A stretch of DNA of 64,000 bases from Streptococcus oralis (GTDB taxonomy: Bacteria > Bacillota > Bacilli > Lactobacillales > Streptococcaceae): assembly GCF_002386345.1 (NCBI RefSeq), contig NZ_CP023507.1:1550001-1614000 (forward strand). Direction: 5' to 3'. The notes under the pieces were generated by a model that worked only from the letters and a program-made list of their open reading frames with translations, searched no databases and was not told the DNA's origin. The position numbers were made by a program, and so were the translations under genes. Below, piece by piece: positions 53,061-62,639 of the stretch. How positions within the stretch are numbered: the first letter of the stretch is position 1; every line of letters starts with the position of its first letter.

Positions 53061-53241
53061 GAGATTCTCCTTTCAACCACTTCATTCCCATAGGGAAAAC
53101 AACGAAAATCATAAATCCAAAACCCCAAGCACCACGAATAAATTGGCGAAGCAAGGTTTGGTCAAACCAACCAGTAAACATTTCCACTAACCATACCAAG
53201 AGTGACAGGCCGATAAAGAAATAGATGATTGCTTTTTTCAT
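53047..53241 (-). CDS. Small membrane protein in the ABC/two-component operon (64 aa)
   Basis: This is a 64-aa protein with two hydrophobic segments (AIIYFFIGLSLLVWLVEMF, about 4-22, and FGFMIFVVFPMGMKWL, about 41-56). The ATG forms an ATGA overlap with the upstream stop. Its 3' end overlaps the ATPase start by 14 bases. Such tight overlaps argue that it is translated and stoichiometrically linked to the exporter. It corresponds by position to a small hypothetical gene in the pneumococcal TCS11 operon (from memory). The function is unknown. Confidence 0.8.
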   Translation of the reverse strand: MKKAIIYFFIGLSLLVWLVEMFTGWFDQTLLRQFIRGAWGFGFMIFVVFPMGMKWLKGESHDCD

Positions 53242-53429
53242 TCCTCAAACTCCTTTTTCACATCTCTGACTAATTTCAAACCTTCTCTGACAAGCCAAGA
53301 CATCATTCCAAAGCCAGCAAAGAGCTCCCAAGGAAAATGATAGAAACCCTCGTCCAATCCTGAAAACATGAGATAGGTCATAACTCCTGCTGCTACTAAA
53401 CTCACTGCGACAATCATTTTATTTTTCAT
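53238..53429 (-). CDS. Small membrane protein, first gene of the ABC/two-component operon (63 aa)
   Basis: I chose the ATG at 53429 (MKNKMIVAVSLVAAG), which has GGAGG seven bases upstream. An in-frame ATG at 53456 would start inside the -10 box. The 63-aa product has a hydrophobic segment (about 5-22), a second weaker one, WELFAGFGMMSWLVREGL (about 33-50), and an acidic-basic tail (RDVKKEFEE). It resembles its neighbour only in topology. It heads the operon, so it is the first product made when the two-component system is induced. The role is unknown. Confidence 0.78.
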   Translation of the reverse strand: MKNKMIVAVSLVAAGVMTYLMFSGLDEGFYHFPWELFAGFGMMSWLVREGLKLVRDVKKEFEE

Positions 53430-53455
53430 TTCTTCTTCCTCCATTTCATACTTCA

Positions 53456-53461
53456 ATTATA
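53456..53461 (-). promoter_or_regulatory. Promoter (-10) of the ABC/two-component operon
   Basis: A consensus -10 TATAAT on the minus strand lies 27 bases before the start. The -35 region is poor, which suits an activator-dependent promoter. Confidence 0.5.
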
Positions 53462-53493
53462 GACTTTTGAAGTTGGCGGAGCTAGATGCTTCT

Positions 53494-53520
53494 GTCACTA
53501 GGAAATATGACAAATGTCAT
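53494..53520. promoter_or_regulatory. Candidate response-regulator operator
   Basis: ATGACA-AA-TGTCAT (53507-53520) is a perfect dyad, and a further TGTCA half-site lies at 53494-53498. It sits 46-60 bases upstream of the -10 box, a usual place for activator binding by LuxR-type regulators. Confidence 0.5.
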
Positions 53521-53546
53521 AAAAAAGAACCGATTTCTCGGTTCTT
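53521..53546 (-). terminator. Terminator of the large surface protein gene
   Basis: AAGAACCGA and TCGGTTCTT form a perfect 9-bp stem with a GAAA loop, followed by TTTT on the minus strand. Confidence 0.85.
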
Positions 53547-53554
53547 AAAAATGA

Positions 53555-56500
53555 TTAGTCTGATTCATCGTTTCGTTTCTTTTTACCTAGTAATCCAAAT
53601 GTCATGGCACCTGCTAGGGCTGTCAGAATTCCTAGATTTTTCAAACCATCTTCTTGAGTTCCAGTATTTGGAAGTTGATGTTTTTCTACAGAGATGTTTT
53701 GCGTCAATTGATCTGGTTTCGAATCAGGTACTGAAAGTTCTTTTTTATCAGACGGCTTCACTTGCTCTGGAAGTTCTACTACTGTTGGAGTATAGAATCC
53801 TGAAATGATATTTCCATTGCGATCTTTACGGATCACTTTCACACCTTTGGCTTGTCCTACAAAGTCTGCCTCAGGGGTAAAGGTGACGGTGCCATCTGGT
53901 GAGATTACATAAGTTCCTTCACCTGGAACGACTTTTTCAGTTGTTCCATCTTCAAAGGTTGGTGGAACTGTCAGCTCGACATCACCTGTAAAGTTTGGTT
54001 TACCAGTCTGAGTTTGACCTTTAAGACCTTCGGATGTCGCATCACTCACTTGTGTTTGGCCATGGACAGTTGGTGTGTAATGAGCAATAACTACATTTCC
54101 ATACATATCCAGACGTTTCACAACCAATCCTTTAGCTGTACCAACAAAGTCTGGTTCTGGAGTAAAGGTAATCTTACCATCTTTATCAATTGTATAACTT
54201 CCTTCACCCGGAACAACCATAGTCGTGCTACCATCCTCAAATGTTGGTGGTACAGTCGGATCGATATGCCCTTCAAACACTGATGTTGCCACTTGTGGTT
54301 GGCCTTTTGCTCCTGTAGAAGCCGTATCATGACCAGTAGATGGATCCACAACTGTTGGGCGATAGCTTGCAGTAACTGGAGTACCATTCTTATCCTTGCG
54401 GACAATCGTTACGCCTGTTCCTTTTCCTACAAAATTAGCTTCTGGAGTGAAGGTGACGATGCCATCTGGTGAGATTGCATAAGTCCCTTCACCTGGAATC
54501 ACTTTTTCAGTTGATCCATCTTCAAATGTCGCCGCCACAGTTTCATCGATTGGAACAAGCGGATTACCACCTTCAAATGTTGGCGTACCTGTTTGAACAA
54601 GACCCTTAATATTAACTGAAGAAGTATCTTTACCAGTTGGAGTCACCTTAGTAAACTCTGGACTGTAGGTCGCAGTAACTGGAGTGCCATTCTTATCCAC
54701 ACGTTTCACTGTAACTGGATCTGGGTTTCCAACAAACTGCTTGTCTGGAGTGAAGGTCACTGTACCGTCTGGTGCAATCGTGTAAGTTCCTTGACCTGGA
54801 ATAGATTTCCCTTTGCTTCCATCTTCGAAGGTTGGCTCTACTGTTTCATCGATTGGAACCAGTGGATCACCACCTTGGAAAGTTGGGGTGCCTGTTTGAG
54901 GGACACCTTGAGGACCTGTGCTCGTTGCGTTAGTGCTGGTTGGAACTACTTCTTTCACAACCGCTTGGTACTTGACAGTAACAGGAGTTCCGTTGGCATC
55001 CACACGAGTCAATTCAAGCTCTGGTGTTTCACCCTTGAACTGTTTATCAGGAGTGAAGGTCACCTTACCGTCTGCATCCACTTCGAATTTACCAACATTT
55101 GGTACTTCTTTCACAGTTGTACCATTGTCAAATAGTGGAGTTGAATCAGCTGGGAATGGAACTGAGTCATGACCTGGAGTGAAGGTCACTTTACCTTCTT
55201 GGACCTGACCTTGCAGACCCTCTGTCTTATCACCTGAACCAGTCGGAGTTACCTTAGTAAACTCTGGGCTGTATGTCGCAGTAACTGGGGTGCCATTCTT
55301 ATCTACACGTTTGACTGTAACTGGATCTGGGTTTCCAACAAACTGCTTGTCTGGTGTGAAGGTTACAGTTCCGTCTGGTGCAATCGTGTAAGTTCCTTGG
55401 CCTGGAATAGATTTCTCTTTGCTTCCATCTTCGAAGGTTGGCTCTACTGTTTCATCAATTGGAACCAGTGGATCGCCACCTTGGAAAGTTGGAGTACCAG
55501 TTTGTGGGACACCTTGAGGACCTGTGCTCGTTGCGTTAGTGCTGGTTGGAACTACTTCTTTCACCACCGCTTGGTACTTGACAGTAACAGGAGTTCCGTT
55601 GGCATCCACACGAGTCAATTCAAGTTCTGGTGTTTCACCCTTGAACTGTTTATCAGGAGTGAAGGTCACCTTACCGTCTGCGTCCACTTCGAACTTACCA
55701 ACATTTGGCACTTCTTTAACAGTTGTACCATTGTCAAATAGTGGAGTTGAATCAGCTGGGAATGGAACTGAGTCATAGCCTGGAGTGAAGGTCACTTTAC
55801 CTTCTTGGACCTGACCTTGCAGACCCTCTGTCTTATCACCTGAACCAGTCGGAGTTACCTTAGTAAACTCTGGGCTGTAAGTCGCAGTAACTGGAGTGCC
55901 ATTCTTATCCACACGTTTCACTGTAACTGGATCTGGGTTTCCAACAAACTGCTTGTCTGGAGTGAAGGTTACAGTTCCGTCTGGTGCAATCGTGTAAGTT
56001 CCTTGGCCTGGAATAGATTTCTCTTTGCTTCCATCTTCGAAGGTTGGCTCTACTGTTTCATCGATTGGAACCAATGGATCGCCACCTTGGAAGCTTGGAG
56101 TGCCCGTTTGTGGAACACCCTGAGGACCTGTGCTCGTTGCATTAGTGCTAGTTGGGGTTACCTTAGTCACTGTTGGGGTATAAGTCGCAGTGACTTCTGT
56201 TCCATTCTTATCCACACGTTTCACTGTAACTGGATCTGGGTTTCCAACAAACTGCTTGTCTGGAGTGAAGGTCACTGTACCGTCTGGTGCAATCGTGTAA
56301 GTTCCTTGACCTGGAATAGATTTCCCTTTGCTTCCATCTTCGAAGGTTGGCTCTACTGTTTCATCGATTGGAACCAGTGGATCACCACCTTGGAAAGTTG
56401 GGGTGCCTGTTTGAGGGACACCTTGAGGACCTGTGCTCGTTGCGTTAGTGCTGGTTGGAACTACTTCTTTCACAACCGCTTGGTACTTGACAGTAACAGG

Positions 56501-59500
56501 AGTTCCGTTGGCATCCACACGAGTCAATTCAAGCTCTGGTGTTTCACCCTTGAACTGTTTATCAGGAGTGAAGGTCACCTTACCGTCTGCATCCACTTCG
56601 AATTTACCAACATTTGGTACTTCTTTCACAGTTGTACCATTGTCAAATAGTGGAGTTGAATCAGCTGGGAATGGAACTGAGTCATGACCTGGAGTGAAGG
56701 TCACTTTACCTTCTTGGACCTGACCTTGAAGTCCTTCTGTCTTATCACCTGTACCAGTTGGCGTTACTTTCTCAACAACTGGGGTATAGGTCGTTACAGC
56801 CGACTCTCCATTTTTATCCACCACTCCAACTCGAACTGGAGTTGCCGGACCATAGAAGGTTTTCAGTGGAGTAAAGACAATTGTTTTATTTACAAGATCT
56901 AAATCGTACGTCCCTTGGTTGGCAATGGTTAGCGAAGTTACCTTTTGTCCATTCTCATCATAAAGAAAGACACTACTTTGGACTAGTTCGACGGATTTCT
57001 TTGCTCCATTAATGGTTGTTGTCCCTTTTGTAAAGTGAACCGCACTCTCGCTTGCTCTATCCTCATCAAATTGAATCGTTGCTGCCTGCTTCTGCCCTTG
57101 AAAGCCTTTAGATTTCGCTACACTTGCTGAAGGTACAACTGGAAGCGGAACATAATACACCAACCTATCCCAAGAGAATTCTTTTTCCAACTCTTCATCG
57201 CTCGGATTTATCGCACTAATCCAATATTGATCAAGAGCCTCATCTCCCGACAATGTATTTGCGTCAATATCTTCACCTGGGTAATAGCCAGGAATTTCAG
57301 GCGAAATCACTTGAGACCAAGTTTGGTCTACAGACCAGGCTGAGTAAGTCACACCTGCTGTCGCATCATTTGGGTGGATTTTTGCCAAAACCTGATCGAT
57401 TCTCTTCGTTCGAGTAAACGAATGGGATTCTACATGTCTGGGAGGAAGAAGCGATAAATCAGGATTTTTTGCTTTTCTGTAATACTCATAATTAATTTCA
57501 CGAGTTCCACGAACAGTTTCGGTTAGTTCTGTAATCTTGTGTCTAAACTGAAACTTGAATTGTTTTGGACTAGCCGAGTCACCAAAGGTATGATCTATAA
57601 AATCGTTACTGATCAGTTCATATCCTGCATCTTCCAATTTCTTAATTCGACGAGCAGGATCATAAGAAATTGGTCCATTAGATTTTCCTACAACTGTGTC
57701 TACCTGGCCTAGTTGCACTTCCTTAGACGGATCATTTACATCCACAAAGGTAAAACTTGCAGATGACAGTTTGGTAGACATTTGGATTGAAACATTATTG
57801 GACTCAGTGTACTTGGAACTGCCATTTGCCAGAGCCGAAGAAAGATAAGCCGTAGCACCTGGGGCAGTATCTTGCCCGATAACTGCTCCATCGATAGGAA
57901 ATTGAACCCTACTTCCAGCAGCAACCGGAGCAGTCGAATGCCAACGAACTGCACGAATCTCTGACCAATCCGACACTTGATCTGCTGTGAGCCATTGTGA
58001 AGCATTAATTTCTGCAGCAGTACCCGCGATACGACTATATTGAACCTCCCAGCCTGAAGGTGGTGTTAAAGCTTTTGTCAAACTCACTGTAAATTCAGAA
58101 CCACGATTTCTGGATTCTAGCTGTTTATCGCCTTTCATCGGCAGGGATGATAAAACATAGACATCTGAAACCGCCTGTTTCGCTGCGTTTTTATAGGTCA
58201 CTCTGAAATCAATCTCATCACCAGGATAGTGCTCTTGGGTATTATAGGCAAAGTGTTGATCTGTAGCTCTCTTCACTTCAGAGTAGACACCACTCGCTTC
58301 AGAAGCCTGTACGATCACATCGAAGTCATAAGAAACCGAATTTTTCGAGGTAACTGTAATGCCGTCGAGCTCCCCTAAGTCGTAACCATTCTGAGCTTGA
58401 ACGTCAGGAAGTTCCTCGTCCCAAAAAGCAATCGCTTTATAGGTGTAGGTCCCATTTGGAATCGTCTTGTTTTCTAACTTCAAAAGTGTTGCAGGCATAG
58501 GGGAGTCTGGAGTCCCCTTTACTTGGGCATAGTAGAGAGTTTTCCCAGTATCTTTGTAATTATAATAGACCTTAAAATTAGGATTTCCACTAAAGTTTAA
58601 TTGTGGATCAGCCAAATAAGCCAGATGGTAAACTCCCGTCAAGTTTGCGAAGTTCTGAGTAGGAGTTTCTTTACCCGCAGTCCTTGTGATAAAATCTTCC
58701 TTAAAACCAGAAGCATCTGTGTGTCGATTGAAGACATCTGTCCGACGGCGTCCAATCATCGAAATTTGCTGGCTAACGCGTGTTAATTCGGCTGAGGCCG
58801 TTTGAGATAAGGAAACAGTGTTACGAGTATTCTTAAAAGTGGAATCCGTTCTAGAATCCAACTTACTAATCGTCGAGTCTTTATAGAGACTTTCCCAATT
58901 ATTAAAACGTGTTTTGGTTTGGAAAACAAACATTGATGTATCATTTGTTGAGGACTTCCTCATCTTGATGTTTTTAAACTTGTACTCCAGTTCCTTCACA
59001 TCTTGCTCTTCCGTCAGTCGTAGACTACGAGTGCTACTGTTAAAAGTGCCTAATAACTCACCTGTAGCTTTATTGTATACTTCTACAGATGCATCCGGTG
59101 AAGAGAAAAATTCATTCCAATAACGATCCTCAATCGCATTGACTTCTCGATAAGACTCTCGTGAATCCTGTATTTTATGGGTGACCGTGTAGTCATTGAT
59201 AGGATAATCTTTTTCAACCTCAGCAACTGATGAAAGTCGAACATAAGAACGGTATTCTGTTTCACCATAAGAACGAATCATCTCCGAGTCAGACTGATTA
59301 TAGTGTCTAAATTCAAAGAGAGAAGACTCTGGCTGATCTGTTTTTTGAACAAAGAGAGTATAGGGAAGAACGGCCGTATTTTGATAGCTAGTCCCATCTG
59401 CTTTCGTATAGATACCCGTCACGGTTAGGTTTTGCGCTTTTCTATTGATATCTGCTACTTTGGCATTCTTTAACTTGAAAGAAATTGGAATGAGCTTATT

Positions 59501-60790
59501 TTTATTGTTATTAATATCTTGAAGCGGATTGTTAGCTCTGTTAATCGTCAGATGGTAACCCGTCGCATCGGCAGTCCATCCTAGAGCTTTAGCTTCATCT
59601 GTCAATTCATAACCTTCTTTTAACTCTATATTATAGGTATAAGATGTGACAGGATCAATGATATTCCCCCCGACATCACTAATCCCCATACCATTGATCA
59701 TACGACCATCAAAGACACCATTTCCATAGTTGAAGTAATCATTTCTTGCCGTATTATTCTTAGGATCTTTCGCACCGTTAAATAGATAGTAGGACACGAC
59801 CGATGAATCATCGTCGACAATACCATCGTTATTTCGATCGTAGCCAATGACCTGATTGCCAGACATTGGAGTCAGACCCCCTACACCGTTTTCTAAGACT
59901 TTCCACGTGTGTTCAATGCTTCCAAGTTCTTTGAGGACATTGTCATTTTTGTCATAGAGCTTAGCAGTTGCGGTCACTTTATGGTCCGGCCCAATTGCTT
60001 GGACAGCACCTCCCCAGTTATGCGTCAGAGGATCTATCTGAAAAGTATAGACGAAGTTATAGTTTGCTCCACCTCTCAGATTTGCAGGTTCTATCTTTAA
60101 ATCAAGGTCTCCATTTATTTTTTCTTGGCTGAACTTTACACCACCGACTGGAGAAGGGGTCAATTTAATAGCCTTCCCATTTTGGAAATGAATTTTGATA
60201 TACCCACCAGAATAGTCTGCTTCGTGTCCAGTAATACTAAAAGTCATGGACTCACGAACACTATCTACCGCATGGATATCCTTGATTGGCGAATGAGTTT
60301 TAAATTCTGCATTGACTTCATCTAGCGATCTCTTGCGCCTAGAAGAAGTTTTCCCGCTAGAGCCACTTTCTTCCTTGCTTTTCTGCTCAGTTTGAGTTGA
60401 TTCTAGAGATTGCTTTTTCTCCTCATCTAAAGAAGGCTGACTCGCTTCCTTCGTATTGTCAACTTGAGAAACTGGTTGGCTCTGAGAGACTGGTGCAGAT
60501 ACTTCTGTTTTGGACGGTTCAGCTTTATCCTCCAGCTCCTTAACCGCTTCGTTCTGTGTTACCACTTTTTGAGGCTCAGAAATGACTTCCTGCCCATTCT
60601 CAGCACTTTTTTCCTTCTGTTGAATTTCCGCCTGCGTTTGTTGTTCCTTATTGTTGACTTGAGCTTCATCCGCTTGCACTGGAGAAGTAGCCATGACCAT
60701 AAAGGTTCCTAGCAATACCGAACAGGTCCCAACACTTAACTTTCTAATTGAAAAGCGGGAAAAAGATTGATTAAAAATTTTTTTCTTCAT
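53555..60790 (-). CDS. LPXTG-anchored surface protein with CshA-type fibril repeats
   Basis: This cell-wall-anchored adhesin-like protein has about 2411 aa. It starts with a YSIRK-type signal (FSIRKLSVGTCSVLLG) and an ADEAQ cleavage region. A Gln/Glu/Lys-rich stretch (about 40-145) with an SSRRKRSLDE motif comes next. A large non-repetitive region (about 160-1230) is presumably the ligand-binding part. Eleven repeats of about 100 residues follow (about 1230-2340), each ending in PDGTVTFTP...VTVKRVDKNGTPVTATYTP-like sequence. The C-terminus has LPNTG, a membrane segment and KKKRNDESD, so sortase A anchors it. The repeats match the CshA family, which forms fibrils in S. gordonii. The second of two adjacent ATGs (60790) has the better spacing to AAAGGAG. 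Confidence 0.92.
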   Translation of the reverse strand: MKKKIFNQSFSRFSIRKLSVGTCSVLLGTFMVMATSPVQADEAQVNNKEQQTQAEIQQKEKSAENGQEVISEPQKVVTQNEAVKELEDKAEPSKTEVSAPVSQSQPVSQVDNTKEASQPSLDEEKKQSLESTQTEQKSKEESGSSGKTSSRRKRSLDEVNAEFKTHSPIKDIHAVDSVRESMTFSITGHEADYSGGYIKIHFQNGKAIKLTPSPVGGVKFSQEKINGDLDLKIEPANLRGGANYNFVYTFQIDPLTHNWGGAVQAIGPDHKVTATAKLYDKNDNVLKELGSIEHTWKVLENGVGGLTPMSGNQVIGYDRNNDGIVDDDSSVVSYYLFNGAKDPKNNTARNDYFNYGNGVFDGRMINGMGISDVGGNIIDPVTSYTYNIELKEGYELTDEAKALGWTADATGYHLTINRANNPLQDINNNKNKLIPISFKLKNAKVADINRKAQNLTVTGIYTKADGTSYQNTAVLPYTLFVQKTDQPESSLFEFRHYNQSDSEMIRSYGETEYRSYVRLSSVAEVEKDYPINDYTVTHKIQDSRESYREVNAIEDRYWNEFFSSPDASVEVYNKATGELLGTFNSSTRSLRLTEEQDVKELEYKFKNIKMRKSSTNDTSMFVFQTKTRFNNWESLYKDSTISKLDSRTDSTFKNTRNTVSLSQTASAELTRVSQQISMIGRRRTDVFNRHTDASGFKEDFITRTAGKETPTQNFANLTGVYHLAYLADPQLNFSGNPNFKVYYNYKDTGKTLYYAQVKGTPDSPMPATLLKLENKTIPNGTYTYKAIAFWDEELPDVQAQNGYDLGELDGITVTSKNSVSYDFDVIVQASEASGVYSEVKRATDQHFAYNTQEHYPGDEIDFRVTYKNAAKQAVSDVYVLSSLPMKGDKQLESRNRGSEFTVSLTKALTPPSGWEVQYSRIAGTAAEINASQWLTADQVSDWSEIRAVRWHSTAPVAAGSRVQFPIDGAVIGQDTAPGATAYLSSALANGSSKYTESNNVSIQMSTKLSSASFTFVDVNDPSKEVQLGQVDTVVGKSNGPISYDPARRIKKLEDAGYELISNDFIDHTFGDSASPKQFKFQFRHKITELTETVRGTREINYEYYRKAKNPDLSLLPPRHVESHSFTRTKRIDQVLAKIHPNDATAGVTYSAWSVDQTWSQVISPEIPGYYPGEDIDANTLSGDEALDQYWISAINPSDEELEKEFSWDRLVYYVPLPVVPSASVAKSKGFQGQKQAATIQFDEDRASESAVHFTKGTTTINGAKKSVELVQSSVFLYDENGQKVTSLTIANQGTYDLDLVNKTIVFTPLKTFYGPATPVRVGVVDKNGESAVTTYTPVVEKVTPTGTGDKTEGLQGQVQEGKVTFTPGHDSVPFPADSTPLFDNGTTVKEVPNVGKFEVDADGKVTFTPDKQFKGETPELELTRVDANGTPVTVKYQAVVKEVVPTSTNATSTGPQGVPQTGTPTFQGGDPLVPIDETVEPTFEDGSKGKSIPGQGTYTIAPDGTVTFTPDKQFVGNPDPVTVKRVDKNGTEVTATYTPTVTKVTPTSTNATSTGPQGVPQTGTPSFQGGDPLVPIDETVEPTFEDGSKEKSIPGQGTYTIAPDGTVTFTPDKQFVGNPDPVTVKRVDKNGTPVTATYSPEFTKVTPTGSGDKTEGLQGQVQEGKVTFTPGYDSVPFPADSTPLFDNGTTVKEVPNVGKFEVDADGKVTFTPDKQFKGETPELELTRVDANGTPVTVKYQAVVKEVVPTSTNATSTGPQGVPQTGTPTFQGGDPLVPIDETVEPTFEDGSKEKSIPGQGTYTIAPDGTVTFTPDKQFVGNPDPVTVKRVDKNGTPVTATYSPEFTKVTPTGSGDKTEGLQGQVQEGKVTFTPGHDSVPFPADSTPLFDNGTTVKEVPNVGKFEVDADGKVTFTPDKQFKGETPELELTRVDANGTPVTVKYQAVVKEVVPTSTNATSTGPQGVPQTGTPTFQGGDPLVPIDETVEPTFEDGSKGKSIPGQGTYTIAPDGTVTFTPDKQFVGNPDPVTVKRVDKNGTPVTATYSPEFTKVTPTGKDTSSVNIKGLVQTGTPTFEGGNPLVPIDETVAATFEDGSTEKVIPGEGTYAISPDGIVTFTPEANFVGKGTGVTIVRKDKNGTPVTASYRPTVVDPSTGHDTASTGAKGQPQVATSVFEGHIDPTVPPTFEDGSTTMVVPGEGSYTIDKDGKITFTPEPDFVGTAKGLVVKRLDMYGNVVIAHYTPTVHGQTQVSDATSEGLKGQTQTGKPNFTGDVELTVPPTFEDGTTEKVVPGEGTYVISPDGTVTFTPEADFVGQAKGVKVIRKDRNGNIISGFYTPTVVELPEQVKPSDKKELSVPDSKPDQLTQNISVEKHQLPNTGTQEDGLKNLGILTALAGAMTFGLLGKKKRNDESD
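53770..57100 (-). repeat. Eleven CshA-type repeats, seven in a near-identical A/B array
   Basis: Each unit is about 303 bp (101 codons). From the N-terminal side the order is one divergent unit, A-B-B'-A-B-A-B, then three divergent units. A units carry DKTEGLQGQVQEGKVTFTPG, and B units carry TSTGPQGVPQTGTP. The 527-bp segment 54687-55213 appears identical to 56202-56728, exactly 1515 bp (five units) away. Such arrays change copy number by recombination. Confidence 0.9.
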
Positions 60791-60836
60791 CATTTCTCCT
60801 TTATATTCATACTTAATCTAATATAACAGCTTTATC

Positions 60837-60866
60837 ATTATAACTTATAGTAAATCGAATTTCCAA
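60837..60866 (-). promoter_or_regulatory. Promoter of the large surface protein gene
   Basis: The minus strand has -35 TTGGAA (60866-60861), an 18-base spacer and -10 TATAAT (60842-60837), about 47 bases before the start. Confidence 0.6.
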
Positions 60867-60913
60867 TAGAATGTTCATTTCTACATAAATTTCTTTATAA
60901 CTCCGTTTGCATA

Positions 60914-60945
60914 GAAAAAGGAAGCTGAAAAACCAGCCTCCTTCT
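60914..60945 (-). terminator. fakA terminator
   Basis: AAGGAGGCTGG and CAGCTTCCTT form an imperfect stem followed by TTTTT on the minus strand. Confidence 0.75.
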
Positions 60946-60969
60946 GTTGTTTTCATTCAATTTTTACCA

Positions 60970-62637
60970 TTATTCCACACTGAAAAGATATGGATATACG
61001 GGTTGTTGACCTTGGTGAATCTCTACTTCAACATCTTCAAATTCTTCTGCGATTTCTTGGGCAATTTCATTGGCAAGTTCTTCGCTTCCGTCTTCACCGA
61101 CATAGAAGGTTACGATTTCACTATCTTCGTCCAACATATGTTTCAAAGTTTCTGTCAAGGTTTGGTGCATGTCAGGATTTGACACGAGGATTTTCCCATC
61201 GACCATACCCAGATTATCATTTTCATGAATTGCTAATCCATCGATAGTTGTATCACGAACGGCTGTTGTTACACTACCGCTGATGACATCACCAAGGGCC
61301 GCAGTCATGCGCTCTTTGTTTTCTTCGATTGATTTGCTTGGATCAAAGGCAAGAAGGCTGGTCAACCCTTGAGGAATTGTACGTGCTTCTACCACAACAG
61401 CAGGTTGTTCAAGCACTTCAGCCGCAGACTGAGCTGCCATAAAGATATTTTTGTTGTTTGGCAAGAAGATAATGTTGCGAGCATTGACCTGTTCAACAGC
61501 CTTGATAAAGTCTTCTGTTGAAGGGTTCATTGTCTGACCACCTTCGATAACATAATCCACACCTTGGGCACGGAAGATATCTGCTAAACCTTGACCAGCT
61601 ACTACTGCGATAAGGGCATACTCTTTTGTTTCAGCAGGCTTGTTGCCTTGAGTTGCTTCTTTTTCAACTTGCGCTTCGTGTTGGTTACGCATGTTGTCCA
61701 CTTTTACCTTGATCAAGCTACCATATTTGAGACCTTCTTGCATGACAAGACCTGGATCTTCTGTATGGACGTGAACTTTGACAATCTCATCATCGTTGAC
61801 AACAAGCAGTGAGTCGCCTAAGTCATTCAAGTAGTTACGGAATTCATCGTAGTCAAAGTCCTTAGAATAAGTTGGACCTTGTTTGAGGGCTACCATGATC
61901 TCCGTACAGTAACCGAAGGTAATATCCTCAGTTGCCACATGACCTGCTACAGACTTGTGGTGCTCTGCATTAATCATTTCACTCATGTTGGCAGGAGTAG
62001 CTACAAAGTCTTCAGAAGCACTGTATTCACCAGTAAGAGCTGAAAGGAATCCTTCGTAGATGAAGACCAAACCTTGACCACCTGAGTCTACCACACCAAC
62101 TTCCTTAAGGACTGGAAGCATTTCTGGTGTCTTAGCCAAAGCTGCTTTTGCGCCTTCCAAGGCTGCACGCATGACCTCAACAGCATCATCTGTTTGCTCC
62201 GCTTTTTTCTTGGCACCAATAGCCGCTCCACGAGAAACAGTCAAAATGGTCCCTTCAACTGGTTTCATAACCGCTTTATAAGCTACTTCGACACCGGATT
62301 GGAAGGCAAGAGCCAAGTCTTGACCTGTTAATTCATCTTTTTCCTTGATAGCCTGAGAGAAGCCACGGAAGAGCTGAGAAGTGATAACCCCTGAGTTCCC
62401 ACGCGCACCCATCAAGAGCCCTTTGGCAAGAATACTCGCTACTTCTCCAACTGTAGAAGCAGGCTTGTCTGCTACTTCTTTCGCACCATTTTCAATGGTC
62501 ATTCCCATGTTTGTCCCAGTATCTCCATCTGGAACTGGAAAGACGTTCAATGAATTGACATATTCTGCTTGCTTATTCAAACGAGTTGATGCAGCTTGCA
62601 CCATCTCTTGGAATAAACTGGTAGTAATTTTTGACAC
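60970..62637 (-). CDS. fakA: Fatty acid kinase catalytic subunit FakA (DAK2 domain)
   Basis: FakA phosphorylates fatty acids bound to a DegV-family FakB protein, so exogenous fatty acids can enter phospholipids. The 555-aa protein has an N-terminal DAK2 nucleotide-binding domain (NVFPVPDGDTGTNMGMTIENGAKEV, about 31-55; RGNSGVITSQLFRGFSQAI), a middle FakA domain and a C-terminal DegV-like region (IIFLPNNKNIFMAAQSAAEV). It starts with GTG at 62637, seven bases after AGGAG. It directly follows asp23, as in most Firmicutes (yloU-yloV). Confidence 0.92.
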   Translation of the reverse strand: MSKITTSLFQEMVQAASTRLNKQAEYVNSLNVFPVPDGDTGTNMGMTIENGAKEVADKPASTVGEVASILAKGLLMGARGNSGVITSQLFRGFSQAIKEKDELTGQDLALAFQSGVEVAYKAVMKPVEGTILTVSRGAAIGAKKKAEQTDDAVEVMRAALEGAKAALAKTPEMLPVLKEVGVVDSGGQGLVFIYEGFLSALTGEYSASEDFVATPANMSEMINAEHHKSVAGHVATEDITFGYCTEIMVALKQGPTYSKDFDYDEFRNYLNDLGDSLLVVNDDEIVKVHVHTEDPGLVMQEGLKYGSLIKVKVDNMRNQHEAQVEKEATQGNKPAETKEYALIAVVAGQGLADIFRAQGVDYVIEGGQTMNPSTEDFIKAVEQVNARNIIFLPNNKNIFMAAQSAAEVLEQPAVVVEARTIPQGLTSLLAFDPSKSIEENKERMTAALGDVISGSVTTAVRDTTIDGLAIHENDNLGMVDGKILVSNPDMHQTLTETLKHMLDEDSEIVTFYVGEDGSEELANEIAQEIAEEFEDVEVEIHQGQQPVYPYLFSVE

Positions 62638-62639
62638 GA

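Noticed and set aside
54791..56650. Series of open frames on the plus strand with a regular period inside the surface protein gene
   Set aside because: They repeat with the 303/606-bp period because the sense repeats do. They are mirror frames with no start signals.
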